Source of the DNA: Bacillota bacterium
Lineage (GTDB): Bacteria; Bacillota; Clostridia; Lachnospirales; Lachnospiraceae
DNA length: 23,631 nt
Direction of reading: 5' to 3'
Assembly (NCBI GenBank): GCA_023415635.1
Contig: JAEZJV010000080.1
Span: forward strand, 1-23,631
Under the pieces are notes generated by a model. That model did not search any database. It had not been told where the DNA came from and worked only from the letters and a program-made list of their open reading frames with translations. Shown in pieces: positions 8,368 to 16,891 of this stretch (its first letter is position 1; each line of letters opens with the position of its first letter). Made by a program: the position numbers and the translations under genes.

Positions 8368-9647
8368 AGTGTTACCCTCCTTGACAAGCAGGTGTAAAGT
8401 TTCGGTTTGTGCAGAGTCTTGTAAGAGCTCAGAGAACCGATCATCAGACGTGATGCTGTCACACCTGCGATGAAGTTAAATACGATACCGGTAAATAATG
8501 AATATGCAAAAGAGGATAGCGTACCGGAACCTAACCACATTAAGATGAATGCGACAATAAGTACGGTTATGTTACCATCAAATACAGAGGAAAAGGCATT
8601 CTTAAAACCGGATGCGATGGCTGATGCCAGACTTTTTCCTGATTTAATCTCTTCACTGATACGTTCTGATATAATTACGTTGGCATCCACACCCATACCG
8701 ATTGAGAGGATGATACCAGCGATACCATCAAGGGTCAGGGTCATCTGCGGTACGGAAAGTGCAAGTATCTGGCCTGAAACCTGGATGGAAAGAGCAATAG
8801 CTGCAACCACGCCACAGGTACGATAATAGAAAATCAAAAACACACAGATTAAACCAAAAGCAATTACTCCGGCTTGAACCATGACGTTTAAAGCACCACT
8901 TCCCAAGGAAGGGCTGATGGTAGAATAATTCTTGGTAATCATGGAGAAAGGTAACGCACCGGAATTAATCGTATCTGCTAACTTTTTCGCATCCTCAAAG
9001 GTCTTCTGGCCGGTAATCTGTCCTGTTCCACCGGATATCTGCTCAATTACCGTAGCTGATTGGATCTCCTGCTTATCCATATAAATGATAATCGGCTGTC
9101 CTACCAGTTTTGCAGTTGCATCACTGAATAATTTTGTACCTTCCTCATCAAAGGTCAATCTTACTACATATGAACGAGAGTTTTGGTCCACATCAGGCAC
9201 AGCTTTCGTTACATGGGAACCATTAACAAGAACATTTCCTTTGGAATCCTGGAAGGTCAGCTGGGCTGTCTTACCAAGCTCTGCAATTGCCTTCTGGGGA
9301 TCAAATTCCTTCTCTTCAGCCTTCCACGGGAAACGAACGATAATATAACCGTTCTGCTTATCAATTGTTACATCACGATCCATGATATTCTGTGAATCAA
9401 GTCTTGTCTCAATAACTGTTCTTGCTGATTCTAACTCATCACCGGTAGGCTTGCGGTCAAGTCCCTCCGGCTGGAAAGCAGCCTCTACACCACCTCGGAT
9501 ATCAATACCAAAACGCATATCCGGCGCACCTTTAATCTTGATAGGATCATTACCCATCGGAATAGTGATGCCAAAAAGAGCCGTATATACCATAAGAATG
9601 GCTACTGCTAAAACTAAAAAGAATACTGGCTTTTTCTTCTTATTCAT
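8364..9647 (-). CDS. secD: Protein translocase subunit SecD
   Basis: The partner of SecF in the SecDF export motor, 427 aa. Visible features are an N-terminal TM helix (about 8-28), the first conserved block MRFGIDIRGGVEAAF, the P1-type domain with FQDSKGN, the GQKTFEDAKKLADTINSGALPF block, and the C-terminal bundle with LDGIAGIILSIGMGVDANVII followed by an ERISEE segment. Length is that of a separate SecD rather than a fused SecDF. The ATG start has AAAGGA nine bases upstream. It lies 26 bases after a small membrane protein gene and overlaps secF by four bases. Confidence 0.95.
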   Translation of the reverse strand: MNKKKKPVFFLVLAVAILMVYTALFGITIPMGNDPIKIKGAPDMRFGIDIRGGVEAAFQPEGLDRKPTGDELESARTVIETRLDSQNIMDRDVTIDKQNGYIIVRFPWKAEEKEFDPQKAIAELGKTAQLTFQDSKGNVLVNGSHVTKAVPDVDQNSRSYVVRLTFDEEGTKLFSDATAKLVGQPIIIYMDKQEIQSATVIEQISGGTGQITGQKTFEDAKKLADTINSGALPFSMITKNYSTISPSLGSGALNVMVQAGVIAFGLICVFLIFYYRTCGVVAAIALSIQVSGQILALSVPQMTLTLDGIAGIILSIGMGVDANVIISERISEEIKSGKSLASAIASGFKNAFSSVFDGNITVLIVAFILMWLGSGTLSSFAYSLFTGIVFNFIAGVTASRLMIGSLSSYKTLHKPKLYTCLSRRVTL

Positions 9648-9673
9648 CTTTTCTGTCCTTTCATAATTGGTTA

Positions 9674-10090
9674 TTAAATATGCGAAATAATTTCCGCCGG
9701 TGGAGCATGTCCACCCAGAGAAGTTGACAAAATAGACTTCTGCTGCTTAAGGACCCTAAAATAAGCTACTGTATAAACCAGAAGTATTCCAAACATTACA
9801 ATGAGCGACATCCAGACTTCCTGTAATCTGCTGATGATCTGCTGCACACTACCTGAATACTTATTCATGATACGGTTGATGCTGATAATATTCAAAACCT
9901 CGTTCATTACAATATCATTAATTATATAAGCTTCCTGATGCTTTGAAACAGGGCTGCCCATCGATCGATCTGATGAGCCGGTGACATTGGAGTATGCCAG
10001 CGGTGATAAAGCAATCTGCAACACAAAGAGAATACTTAAAAGCAGCTGTATACCAGAAAAAGACCGCATATGCTTACAGCTATTACACAT
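9674..10090 (-). CDS. Small secreted or membrane protein upstream of secDF, unknown
   Basis: I recognise no family. The 138-aa product has a signal-peptide-like or TM segment (about residues 12-33), a polar middle region of about 50 residues predicted helical (EVLNIISINRIMNK), and a second TM helix (about 91-110) followed by a basic cytoplasmic tail. Two Cys residues precede the first hydrophobic segment (CNSC). The ATG start has GGGAG nine bases upstream, and it runs into secD with a 26-bp gap, so it is probably co-transcribed with the export motor. An accessory role in export is possible but only inferred from position. Confidence 0.65.
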   Translation of the reverse strand: MCNSCKHMRSFSGIQLLLSILFVLQIALSPLAYSNVTGSSDRSMGSPVSKHQEAYIINDIVMNEVLNIISINRIMNKYSGSVQQIISRLQEVWMSLIVMFGILLVYTVAYFRVLKQQKSILSTSLGGHAPPAEIISHI

Positions 10091-10130
10091 CCCACATCAC
10101 TCCCTTCAAGATAATATTATTCCAAACATA

Positions 10131-10159
10131 GACCTCACTGATCTATAATACGTGAAGTC
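10131..10159. repeat. Inverted repeat upstream of the secDF operon
   Basis: GACCTCAC (10131-10138) and GTGAAGTC (10152-10159) form an eight-base imperfect inverted repeat around an AT-rich TATAAT-like centre, about 40-70 bases before the small membrane protein gene. It could be a leader hairpin or an operator. No regulator can be named. Confidence 0.25.
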
Positions 10160-10348
10160 CTCTCTAAAACATAAGAAATCATACTACACTAAATTATCAC
10201 ATATTGAGCTTTTTGTACATATCAAAATGAAATCCAAGGCATAATTTTCCATTTCTGGGATTTTGCATAATTTGAGCCGCTGTCAGAATAAAGCAATACT
10301 TAGGTATAGCTTTATAACCTATGCGGCCCTAATACTCTCCATATTTAA

Positions 10349-10732
10349 TTATAACCTCGGTCTGCAGCGGCCGCAATATACTCCGCTCTTAATTTTTGTA
10401 CCGCATTTTGCGCATTCGAACCATGCATATTCAGAGTCATCCGAGAATTCCAATCTCTCTTCTCGAATCCATTCGAATAATTTTGCTACTGATACATTGT
10501 TCACTTCCGCTATCTTCGTGATCGTTGCTTTGGGATTGGCGATGATAAAATCCTTTACCTGATCCAGCTTCTTCTCTTCTTCCAAAACCAAGGGCTTTAA
10601 TACCAGCTTATTTGCCTCTTTTTTCAGCAGGTCGGAATCCTCCTTCACCAGGTTGATACAGTCCGGACATAGCTCTGGACCATAGATATATTTGAATAGT
10701 CTTCTACAATTTTTACAGACTCTGACCTCCAT
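10349..10732 (-). CDS. YvyF/TIGR03826-like zinc protein (flagellar-operon-type regulator)
   Basis: A 127-aa protein with an N-terminal CxxC...CxxC zinc knuckle (CKNC and CPDC), a helical middle part containing an HTH-like block (TITKIAEVNNVSVAKLFEWI), and a C-terminal second zinc site (CAKC and CGRC). This order matches the YvyF/TIGR03826 family, usually found in flagellar operons next to flgM. No flagellar gene is in this window. I choose ATG 10732 over the GTG at 10741 because AGGAG lies eight bases before the ATG but touches the GTG. Its own promoter is likely at 10867-10895. DNA or RNA binding is probable but not shown. Confidence 0.75.
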   Translation of the reverse strand: MEVRVCKNCRRLFKYIYGPELCPDCINLVKEDSDLLKKEANKLVLKPLVLEEEKKLDQVKDFIIANPKATITKIAEVNNVSVAKLFEWIREERLEFSDDSEYAWFECAKCGTKIKSGVYCGRCRPRL

Positions 10733-10764
10733 GCTATTCACTCCTACCGGTATAATATAATCTG

Positions 10765-11026
10765 CTAATGGGTTCCCTCTTTCTGATCGATTTCCTCTAT
10801 ATCTCTTAATAGCTTTTCTACATTTATGCTCTGCTTAATCTAATTAGGGTTGCTGCTTATAACATAATTATACCATAAAATTATGTATCTGGTAAATGAA
10901 ACTTATGCCTTAATCTGTTTAAGATCTTCCAGTCCATATCATTATAATGAACTCTGCATCCTTAGCCTTTACGAGGATATCATCCGTATCATAGGTAGAT
11001 ATGGCAAAGATACTGATATACATCAT
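10765..11026 (-). pseudogene. Possible decayed coding sequence between serine hydrolase and YvyF-like gene
   Basis: Three short coding-like fragments lie in different frames. The first starts at an ATG overlapping the serine hydrolase stop (ATGA, 11026) and gives 35 aa to 10919, including STYDTDDILVKAKDAEF. In a shifted frame, 10881 to about 10953 reads as NDMDWKILNRLRHKFHLPDT. A third, 10765-10839, reads as NVEKLLRDIEEIDQKEGTH without a start codon. They look like protein but no single frame links them, and the predicted promoter of the next gene lies among them. A frameshifted remnant is one reading; chance is another. Confidence 0.25.
10867..10895 (-). promoter_or_regulatory. Predicted promoter of the YvyF-like gene
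   Basis: Minus strand: TTACCA (10890-10895), 17-bp spacer, TATAAT (10867-10872) preceded by TGG, an extended -10. The start would be near 10860, giving a leader of roughly 130 bases before the YvyF-like ATG. The perfect -10 and spacing make it credible although the -35 is weak. Confidence 0.55.
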
Positions 11027-11898
11027 AATTTCGTATAAACCATCTCCCACAGCTTTTGCTTCATATACGAAGCCTTCTTCTCATCCTGGAGATTGGACAT
11101 CACAGCAATCACAGCCTGCTTCTCGGGAATTACGACACACATCTGGCCCCACTTACCGCTCGCACGATACGTATTATCCCGGTATCTCCAAAAGAAATAT
11201 CCGTAGCCGCCTTCCTTCGTCTCGATCTGTTTTCTTGTTGCCTCCTCCACCCAAGCTTCCGGGATTAGCTGCCTACCGTTATAATAACCCTTCTGAAGAT
11301 ATAGCTGTCCAATCCGTGCAAGCTCATTGATTGACAGATATATACCGGTAGAACCGTAATAATTACCCTCCGGACTGTAGGCACACTCCACTTGTCTGAT
11401 CCCTAGCGGCTCGAACAATCTTGGTGCCAGATAATCCATCATCCTTGTCTTCGTTGTCCGCTCCACGATAACCCCCGCCAGATAAGCATTGTAATTATTG
11501 TAGGAAAATGCAATCTCATCTACTCTTGGAAGCGGGATTGACAGAATATATTGCAGCAGATGATCGCAGGTCGGCCGTTCAAAGCAGTAATCCACTACCG
11601 ACATCTTCAGGAGTCTCTCCACAGTCACCAGCCTCAGCTGCTCCAGCTGTTCCTTTGGCAGTCCTTCCGGCACGTCCTGCTCAAAGAAGGTCAGAAGGTT
11701 ATCCTCCAGCTTAAAATGGCCTTCCTCAATAGCCAGTCCGACAGCGGTGGAGGTGATGCTCTTAGTCATGGAATAAAGATTTCTTCTCTCCTCCGGAGCA
11801 AAATGATGCTCCGATAATTTTTCCCCGTCTCTGAGGACGACAATACCATATACAGGCAGCTGTTCTTCCTCTATCAGCGCTATAAAATCCTTCAGCAT
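11023..11898 (-). CDS. Beta-lactamase-fold serine hydrolase (class C/PBP4-like)
   Basis: A 291-aa member of the beta-lactamase/D-alanyl-D-alanine carboxypeptidase superfamily. The nucleophile motif S-x-x-K is at S43-K46 (SMTK), the Y-x-N motif at Y133-N135, and a C-terminal GKWGQMCVVIP block corresponds to the third active-site strand. No signal peptide or TM helix is visible, so it is predicted cytoplasmic, like 6-aminohexanoate hydrolase or EstB-type esterases rather than a resistance enzyme. The substrate cannot be told from sequence. The ATG start has GGAAGGAG six bases upstream and a good promoter lies at 11951-11978. Confidence 0.85.
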   Translation of the reverse strand: MLKDFIALIEEEQLPVYGIVVLRDGEKLSEHHFAPEERRNLYSMTKSITSTAVGLAIEEGHFKLEDNLLTFFEQDVPEGLPKEQLEQLRLVTVERLLKMSVVDYCFERPTCDHLLQYILSIPLPRVDEIAFSYNNYNAYLAGVIVERTTKTRMMDYLAPRLFEPLGIRQVECAYSPEGNYYGSTGIYLSINELARIGQLYLQKGYYNGRQLIPEAWVEEATRKQIETKEGGYGYFFWRYRDNTYRASGKWGQMCVVIPEKQAVIAVMSNLQDEKKASYMKQKLWEMVYTKL

Positions 11899-11950
11899 AG
11901 GTAACTCCTTCCGAAGCGTATATGAAAATATCCTTCATAAGGTTATCTTA

Positions 11951-11978
11951 ATTTTAACATTTACATATATTTTGGCAA
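11951..11978 (-). promoter_or_regulatory. Predicted promoter of the serine hydrolase gene
   Basis: Minus strand: TTGCCA (11973-11978), 16-bp spacer, TAAAAT (11951-11956), about 50 bases upstream of the serine hydrolase ATG. It lies downstream of the fbp terminator, so the gene is probably expressed on its own. Confidence 0.55.
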
Positions 11979-12067
11979 CAGGATTCTACCAGATCAAAGC
12001 TATAACTTTAGCGATATAGTAAGACAATAAATGATAAACCGGTAAGAATCTTTCCTTATGCCACTAT

Positions 12068-12104
12068 AAAAATCTCATGGCACATTAGTGTCCATGAGAT
12101 TTTT
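12068..12104. terminator. Bidirectional-looking intrinsic terminator after fbp
   Basis: A perfect 13-bp stem AAAAATCTCATGG/CCATGAGATTTTT (12068-12080 and 12092-12104) with an 11-base loop that contains a further CAC/GTG pair. It begins 24 bases past the fbp stop on the minus strand. A and T runs flank both sides, so it can act in either direction. Confidence 0.9.
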
Positions 12105-12127
12105 GGGTTAAGCTTATGATATAGATG

Positions 12128-14104
12128 TCAGCCTTTTCCGTTCTCTTTTATTCTTCCCTTACGATAAGCTTCGATCAGTTTTTCCAAATCATGAATGGAG
12201 GTTTTGAGTTCTCTTCCGATGTCAGTATCACCAACATGTTTTCTCATAACCTCATTCTCCACTACCAGTAAAGTTGATACAATACCCCTTTCTTCCCTTA
12301 TAGCAGTATCGGCACTCTCAAAAGGACTGTGAGAAACTAATGATAAGCCATAAGAATTATTAATCAAAGTATATCCGGCTATTCCGGTCTTTGCTTGATA
12401 TGCCCTGGAAAATCCTCCATCAATCACGAGTAATTTTCCGTTAGCTTTAATCGGACTTTCTCCCATCTTGGTTATCACCGGAACATGTCCGTTCACAATA
12501 TGTGATATTGCAGGATCCAGCCCAAATTCCTCTAAAATCATATGACAAACTTTTTCATCGTTAATGAGTTCATAGTATGAATTTTTATTTTCTACGTGAG
12601 TTTCTTTGTCTTCTATGAAATACCTTTCAAAGGTTGTCATTTTCTCTTTACCAAACAAGGGTGATAGCGGACCCGCCCATAAATACCACATCATATCTGA
12701 AACATATTTTCCTTGCTTGATATCATTCGAATTTAAATAGCCCTCTCTGACCAGTGCATCAAAACGATCCAATAAGGCTTTCCCGCTATATTCCAAACCG
12801 TCACTTTCAAATTTAAATTTGGTAAAGCTCCCATCCTCATTCAGTGGAATACATCCATGATACAGCAAATTGGAGTTAAAGGTAAGATACATCCCGCCCT
12901 TCCTTACAAGAAATTCCATATGAGCTTGTAGCTTTTCACTTTTCTTAAAGGAATCCTTCAGCTTTTCTAAAACTTCTATTTCTTCTGGAATGAGCTTATA
13001 GGGACTCTCCGGGTCAATAGTAGGGAAATATCCGTTCCGTAATGGATACGTAATTCCCTCTATTGTTATAGTATTATTTGAAAAATCAATTGCATTGAGC
13101 AGCAGACGATTCTCCATATGAAATTCCGGATGGGCTTGAATCAGCAAACCTTCCAGCTTGAATTGAATGATAGCGATTGCTTTATGCATCTGTGATATAA
13201 TCCGTATTTCATTTTTTGCCAGCAGCTCATTGTTGGTGGCTTTGGGCTTAAAATCCTCACATTTTTCAGCCGGATAATACTCCATCGCAAACGTTGCTAG
13301 AGGAATTAAATTAATTCCGTATCCATCCTCTAATGTAGATAGATTCGAATAGCAAGCGCAAATTCGTATTACCGTAGCAATACAAGTCTCATGTCCTGAC
13401 GCTGCTCCCATCCACAGAATATCATGATTTCCCCATTGGATATCGACCGAGTGGTAATGCAGTAATATATCCATTACCTTCTCTGCAGCAGGTCCTCTAT
13501 CATAGATATCTCCAATAATATGCAGACGGTCAATTGCCAGCTGCTGAATTAACTTAGATATAGCGATTATAAATTCATCGGCTTTATCTATACTTATAAT
13601 TGTGTTTATAATTTCATTATAATAATCTTCCTTATCCAGTGCACCGGCTTGCTCATGGAGCAGTTCTTCAATAATATACGCAAATTCCTTGGGAAGCATC
13701 TTTCGTACCTTTGATCTGGTATACTTCGAAGAAGTATATTTACAAATCTCAATCAACCGATATAAGGTAATCCGATACCAATTATCTATATTTTGTTCCT
13801 CTTTATGAAACAACTTCAGCTTTTCATTCGGATAATATATGAGCGTTGCCAACGAATTAATATCCTTTTGCGCCAGCGTCTTCCCGTATAAATCCGTAAT
13901 TTTTCTCTTGATTACTCCCGACGCATTTCTAAGAACATGACTGAAAGCCTCATCTTCTCCGTGTATATCAGAAAGAAAATGCTCGGTTCCTTTGGGAAGG
14001 TTTAAAATGGCCTGTAAATTAATTACTTCCGTACATGCTTCATCAATTGTAGGGTATTGCTTTGATAAAAGTCTTAAGTATCTTAAATCTGTTTCAGTAT
14101 TCAT
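12128..14104 (-). CDS. fbp: Fructose-1,6-bisphosphatase class III
   Basis: Hydrolyses fructose 1,6-bisphosphate to fructose 6-phosphate in gluconeogenesis. This is the large Firmicute type with a calcineurin-like phosphoesterase core. From the chosen start (658 aa) the metal and phosphate motifs are GTEHFLSDIHGE (39-50), GDIYDRGP (198-205), GNHD (225-228), and towards the C-terminus NGHVPV and IDGGFSRAYQAKTGIAGYTL. Length is close to the Bacillus enzyme. The frame is open to an ATG at 14206, but that adds 34 non-conserved residues. ATG 14104 has AAAGG nine bases upstream and begins just before the conserved DLRYLRLLSKQYPTIDEA block. It is monocistronic, with a strong terminator. Confidence 0.95.
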   Translation of the reverse strand: MNTETDLRYLRLLSKQYPTIDEACTEVINLQAILNLPKGTEHFLSDIHGEDEAFSHVLRNASGVIKRKITDLYGKTLAQKDINSLATLIYYPNEKLKLFHKEEQNIDNWYRITLYRLIEICKYTSSKYTRSKVRKMLPKEFAYIIEELLHEQAGALDKEDYYNEIINTIISIDKADEFIIAISKLIQQLAIDRLHIIGDIYDRGPAAEKVMDILLHYHSVDIQWGNHDILWMGAASGHETCIATVIRICACYSNLSTLEDGYGINLIPLATFAMEYYPAEKCEDFKPKATNNELLAKNEIRIISQMHKAIAIIQFKLEGLLIQAHPEFHMENRLLLNAIDFSNNTITIEGITYPLRNGYFPTIDPESPYKLIPEEIEVLEKLKDSFKKSEKLQAHMEFLVRKGGMYLTFNSNLLYHGCIPLNEDGSFTKFKFESDGLEYSGKALLDRFDALVREGYLNSNDIKQGKYVSDMMWYLWAGPLSPLFGKEKMTTFERYFIEDKETHVENKNSYYELINDEKVCHMILEEFGLDPAISHIVNGHVPVITKMGESPIKANGKLLVIDGGFSRAYQAKTGIAGYTLINNSYGLSLVSHSPFESADTAIREERGIVSTLLVVENEVMRKHVGDTDIGRELKTSIHDLEKLIEAYRKGRIKENGKG

Positions 14105-14398
14105 GTCATCCATCCTTTTGCAATTACGATCTGAAATAAAATAAGATTGAGGCAGTTTTCGATTAATAGGGCTGTTAATAAGTATTGTAATTATATGCAG
14201 CTTCATAACGATTCCTTAGAGTTTCCAGAATAATCCCGATTTATATCATTAATTAAATTTTATGTCCTACTTTATTATTAGATTTTCCCATTTAGCTAAC
14301 CATGCTCTGTTATTTGAAATAATTTGGTTCGTCATCGTGAAAAATACGAATTATTGGAACTAATTGGATATTATCTTTCGAAGTACTTTGGATATACA

Positions 14399-14842
14399 TT
14401 ATGACCAGCTTTGCAGTTCAATTATATTACCTTCGCAGTCTGTTGCATAGACAAAAACCGCTTTCTTTCCATTTGTATATTCCGTTTTTACCAATTCTCC
14501 AATTTGCTTTCCGCCGTTTTGAAGTAATAACTGTAAAGTATTCTCCACATCATCAACTTCAAATGCAAGATGCGCCATTCCACATTTATTTATTGCGATA
14601 CAGGCATTTTCCATTGTATCATAGGAGAAAATTTCAAGCGTAGGGTGGTCTGTCTCATATCCTGGTAGGCAGAGATGTTCTCCAACTATATGTGCATTCG
14701 GAATTCCGGTTAATCTATCAAGCCATTCTCCCCGCAAATCTCTTGTCTCACCAATACTTTTACATTGTAATACATCTTTATAGAATTTTATTAACCTCTG
14801 GGAATCCTTTGCAACTATATTTGTATGTACATATCTAAACAT
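14399..14842 (-). CDS. VOC-family (glyoxalase I-like) metalloprotein
   Basis: A 147-aa single-copy vicinal oxygen chelate protein with the paired beta-alpha-beta-beta-beta modules of glyoxalase I and lactoylglutathione lyase relatives. All four expected metal ligands are visible: H6, E70, H91 (GMAHLAFEV) and E142 (GNIIELQSW). Methylglyoxal detoxification, fosfomycin-type thiol transfer or another reaction is possible; sequence alone does not decide. The ATG start has GGGAG eight bases upstream. It stands alone, with 294 bases to fbp downstream and almost 800 bases of non-coding DNA upstream. No clear terminator follows. Confidence 0.85.
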   Translation of the reverse strand: MFRYVHTNIVAKDSQRLIKFYKDVLQCKSIGETRDLRGEWLDRLTGIPNAHIVGEHLCLPGYETDHPTLEIFSYDTMENACIAINKCGMAHLAFEVDDVENTLQLLLQNGGKQIGELVKTEYTNGKKAVFVYATDCEGNIIELQSWS

Positions 14843-15444
14843 TTATATTTCTCCCTTCAAATTCAAATTTACTGTAGCAATGATAGAATTTCCATAATTC
14901 AATATCGATAACTAAATTTCTTTTGAAATCTCTGTTGCATATCCATTCATCCAATACTGAGGCAACAGATTATATCCGATTTGGCATCTGTTAGCATTCG
15001 GATTGCATCCTATTATCCCTGCTTCGTATCTGCCTTTCTTTAATAATTACCATCTTACATCATATTTTTAATGATTACTACCCTAATTTATAACCGGAAT
15101 AATTAGAGATTCTAAGGCTATTAGATGCTACAATTGCAGGATGGCCAAGCTTCTTCTCAATTCTTTATTTCATAACCCTCACAGTGCGTTACCTTATCCA
15201 TTACGATATGCCCACCGTATATTCTTTTCCTGCTCCGACAATTTTCGTTTCTCCTCTTTCTTTATTAACTTTTTTCTCAATTTCGCCCTCCGATTTTACC
15301 TGAAAAATCTCCCATGAAATTACATTTCCCCCAAAAATTTCATCTCCCCAAAAAAAATGAATTAGACAAAATTCTTCGGAGATTTCTTCCTGGATTTTTC
15401 AATAAGATTGTTAAGTAGCGCTGCAAGGTATGATGCAGAAACGC
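14843..15444. other. Long intergenic region upstream of the VOC gene
   Basis: About 600 bases without a convincing gene on either strand. Visible structure: an 8-bp inverted repeat TCTGTTGC/GCAACAGA (14931-14938 and 14962-14969), and a C-rich stretch on plus (G-rich on minus) at 15280-15352 containing an inverted repeat ATGAAATT/AATTTCAT (15314-15321 and 15336-15343), both halves adjoining TCTCCC. It must hold the VOC gene promoter, which I cannot place. I see no riboswitch or tRNA. Confidence 0.4.
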
Positions 15445-15521
15445 AAAAAAACAGACCTGAGACGGGGCGGTTAAGATGAACCGATTTGTGGTACATTGCC
15501 CTACTCTAGGTCTGATTTTTT
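15445..15521. terminator. Large bidirectional terminator at the end of the dnaX-recR operon
   Basis: CAGACCT (15452-15458) pairs with AGGTCTG (15508-15514). Inside it GAG pairs with CTC, GGGC with GCCC, and a nested CGGTT/AACCG hairpin (15468-15472 and 15479-15483) sits at the core. A run of seven A lies on the left and six T on the right, giving a U-run for both transcription directions. It lies about 110 bases past the recR stop. A smaller ATGCG/CGCAT hairpin follows at 15524-15535. Confidence 0.8.
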
Positions 15522-15627
15522 AGATGCGTTCGCATTGTTTTCTATTTCATTTTCTACTGTCGACGAGGATAAACGGGGTTGCCTTTTGGATAAGACGAGG
15601 TGCCTCGGGACAATATTTTCTATTTGT

Positions 15628-16224
15628 TTACAGTTCTATTCGTCCTTCAAAAGCACGTAGTAAGGTAACCTCGTCGATATATTCCAGATCACCGCCCACC
15701 GGGATACCGCTGGCAATCCTGCTGACCTTGATACCTGCCGGCTTAATCAGCTTACTTAAGTACATGGCCGTAGCTTCCCCTTCCAGACTGGAATTTGTAG
15801 CGATAATCACCTCATCCACATCACCTTGAAGCCGAAGCATCAGTTCCTTGAGCCTGATATCGGTCGGTCCAATTCCTAACATCGGAGAGATCGCTCCATG
15901 CAGGACATGATATACTCCATCGAATTTACCTGTCTTTTCATAGGCCGCTAAATCGCGGGGATTCTCCACTACCATGATCTGTCGCTTGTTGCGTGCCAAA
16001 GAAGAGCAGATAGGGCAAAGCTCCTTATCCGTCAGCGTCATACATTCCTTACAATAGCGGATGTTCTTCTTCGCCTCAACAATTGAAGCTGCTAATCCGG
16101 ATACCTGTTCCTCCGGCATATTGATAATGTGAAAAGCCAGTCGCTGTGCCGTCTTCGTTCCTATTCCGGGCAGTCTGGATAGTTCCTCTATTAATTTACT
16201 GATTTGTCTGCTGTAGTAATCCAT
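15628..16224 (-). CDS. recR: Recombination protein RecR
   Basis: RecR loads RecA during gap repair together with RecO and RecF. The 198-aa protein has the family's standard length and order: a helix-hairpin-helix with LPGIGTKTAQRLAFHI (18-33), a four-cysteine zinc site (C58, C61, C70, C73), and a Toprim domain with VVENPRDLAAYEKTG and the conserved E-G-E-A-T block, ending with the SRIASGIPVGGDLEYIDEVTL segment. The ATG start has AAGGAG eight bases upstream. It is the last gene of the HD-GYP-dnaX-ybaB-recR operon, 220 bases after ybaB. Confidence 0.97.
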   Translation of the reverse strand: MDYYSRQISKLIEELSRLPGIGTKTAQRLAFHIINMPEEQVSGLAASIVEAKKNIRYCKECMTLTDKELCPICSSLARNKRQIMVVENPRDLAAYEKTGKFDGVYHVLHGAISPMLGIGPTDIRLKELMLRLQGDVDEVIIATNSSLEGEATAMYLSKLIKPAGIKVSRIASGIPVGGDLEYIDEVTLLRAFEGRIEL

Positions 16225-16370
16225 GTTGTAGGCTCCTTTTACCTTGTTACATCATACCGTAAAGACCGTCGATTATCAAGCAGAATTCATCAAGGTCTCT
16301 CTTCTGAAATATGAAATGCGAAGCCTTATATGATCCTTAGCATCTTACTCTGCCCGAAGGGTATCAGGAT

Positions 16371-16418
16371 AACGCTTACTGTTGTAACTTCTCTATGAGC
16401 GCGACAGGGTTCAGCGTT
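16371..16418. repeat. Inverted repeat in the ybaB-recR gap
   Basis: AACGCT (16371-16376) and AGCGTT (16413-16418) enclose CTGTTG and CGACAG, which pair with one wobble. No U-run follows. It may be a leader hairpin affecting recR expression, or an RNA processing site. The gap of 220 bases holds no gene that I can see. Confidence 0.25.
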
Positions 16419-16444
16419 CTACTGTCATCTTCCTACAAGCCTTC

Positions 16445-16801
16445 TTAGAACGGAAAGCCCGGAATACCGCCGCCGAGTCCACCGGTGATGGAGCCCATCA
16501 CTGCAGAGGATTCCTCCTCCATCTTACGAAGCGCTTCATTGGCTGCTGCCACAATCAGATCCTCCAGCATCTCGATATCATCAGGATCCACTACCTCTTT
16601 ACTGAGCTTGACTGAAGTCAGCTCTTTTTTACCGGATACCTTTACCGTAACCGCTCCACCGCCTGCACTTGCTTCAAACTCTTTATCCTCAAGCTCCTTG
16701 CTCTTCTCCTCCATCTGCTTTTGCATTCTCTGAGCCTGTTTCATCAGATTTCCCATATTTCCCGGGATACCACCGCCCGGAAATCCACCTTTTTTAGCCA
16801 T
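16445..16801 (-). CDS. ebfC: YbaB/EbfC family nucleoid-associated protein
   Basis: A small DNA-binding protein (118 aa) that forms dimers with a long-helix tweezer shape and is found between dnaX and recR in most bacteria. Visible parts are a Gly-rich N-terminus (GGFPGGGIPGNMGNLMKQAQ), the helix MQKQMEEKSKELEDKEFEAS, the conserved AGGGAVTVKVSGKKELTSVKL core, the VVDPDDIEMLEDLI helix, and a Gly/Pro/Phe-rich tail. The ATG start has AAGGAG nine bases upstream. Gene order dnaX-ybaB-recR is the usual one and supports the call. Confidence 0.95.
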   Translation of the reverse strand: MAKKGGFPGGGIPGNMGNLMKQAQRMQKQMEEKSKELEDKEFEASAGGGAVTVKVSGKKELTSVKLSKEVVDPDDIEMLEDLIVAAANEALRKMEEESSAVMGSITGGLGGGIPGFPF

Positions 16802-16891
16802 TCACTGTATCTCCTTTCTTATTCTAAAGCTTCCTAATCCTTTTACTGCGAAATGTATTTATGAAAAGACATTTCACTTATATTCTATTCT

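Noticed and set aside
11023..11898. Antibiotic-resistance beta-lactamase
   Set aside because: It has the S-x-x-K and Y-x-N motifs but no signal peptide and no class C third motif. It is better described as a general serine hydrolase.
15476..15521. GUGGUAC motif followed by a terminator, reminiscent of a T-box
   Set aside because: No specifier stem upstream and no aminoacyl-tRNA or amino acid gene downstream on that strand. It is part of the recR terminator.
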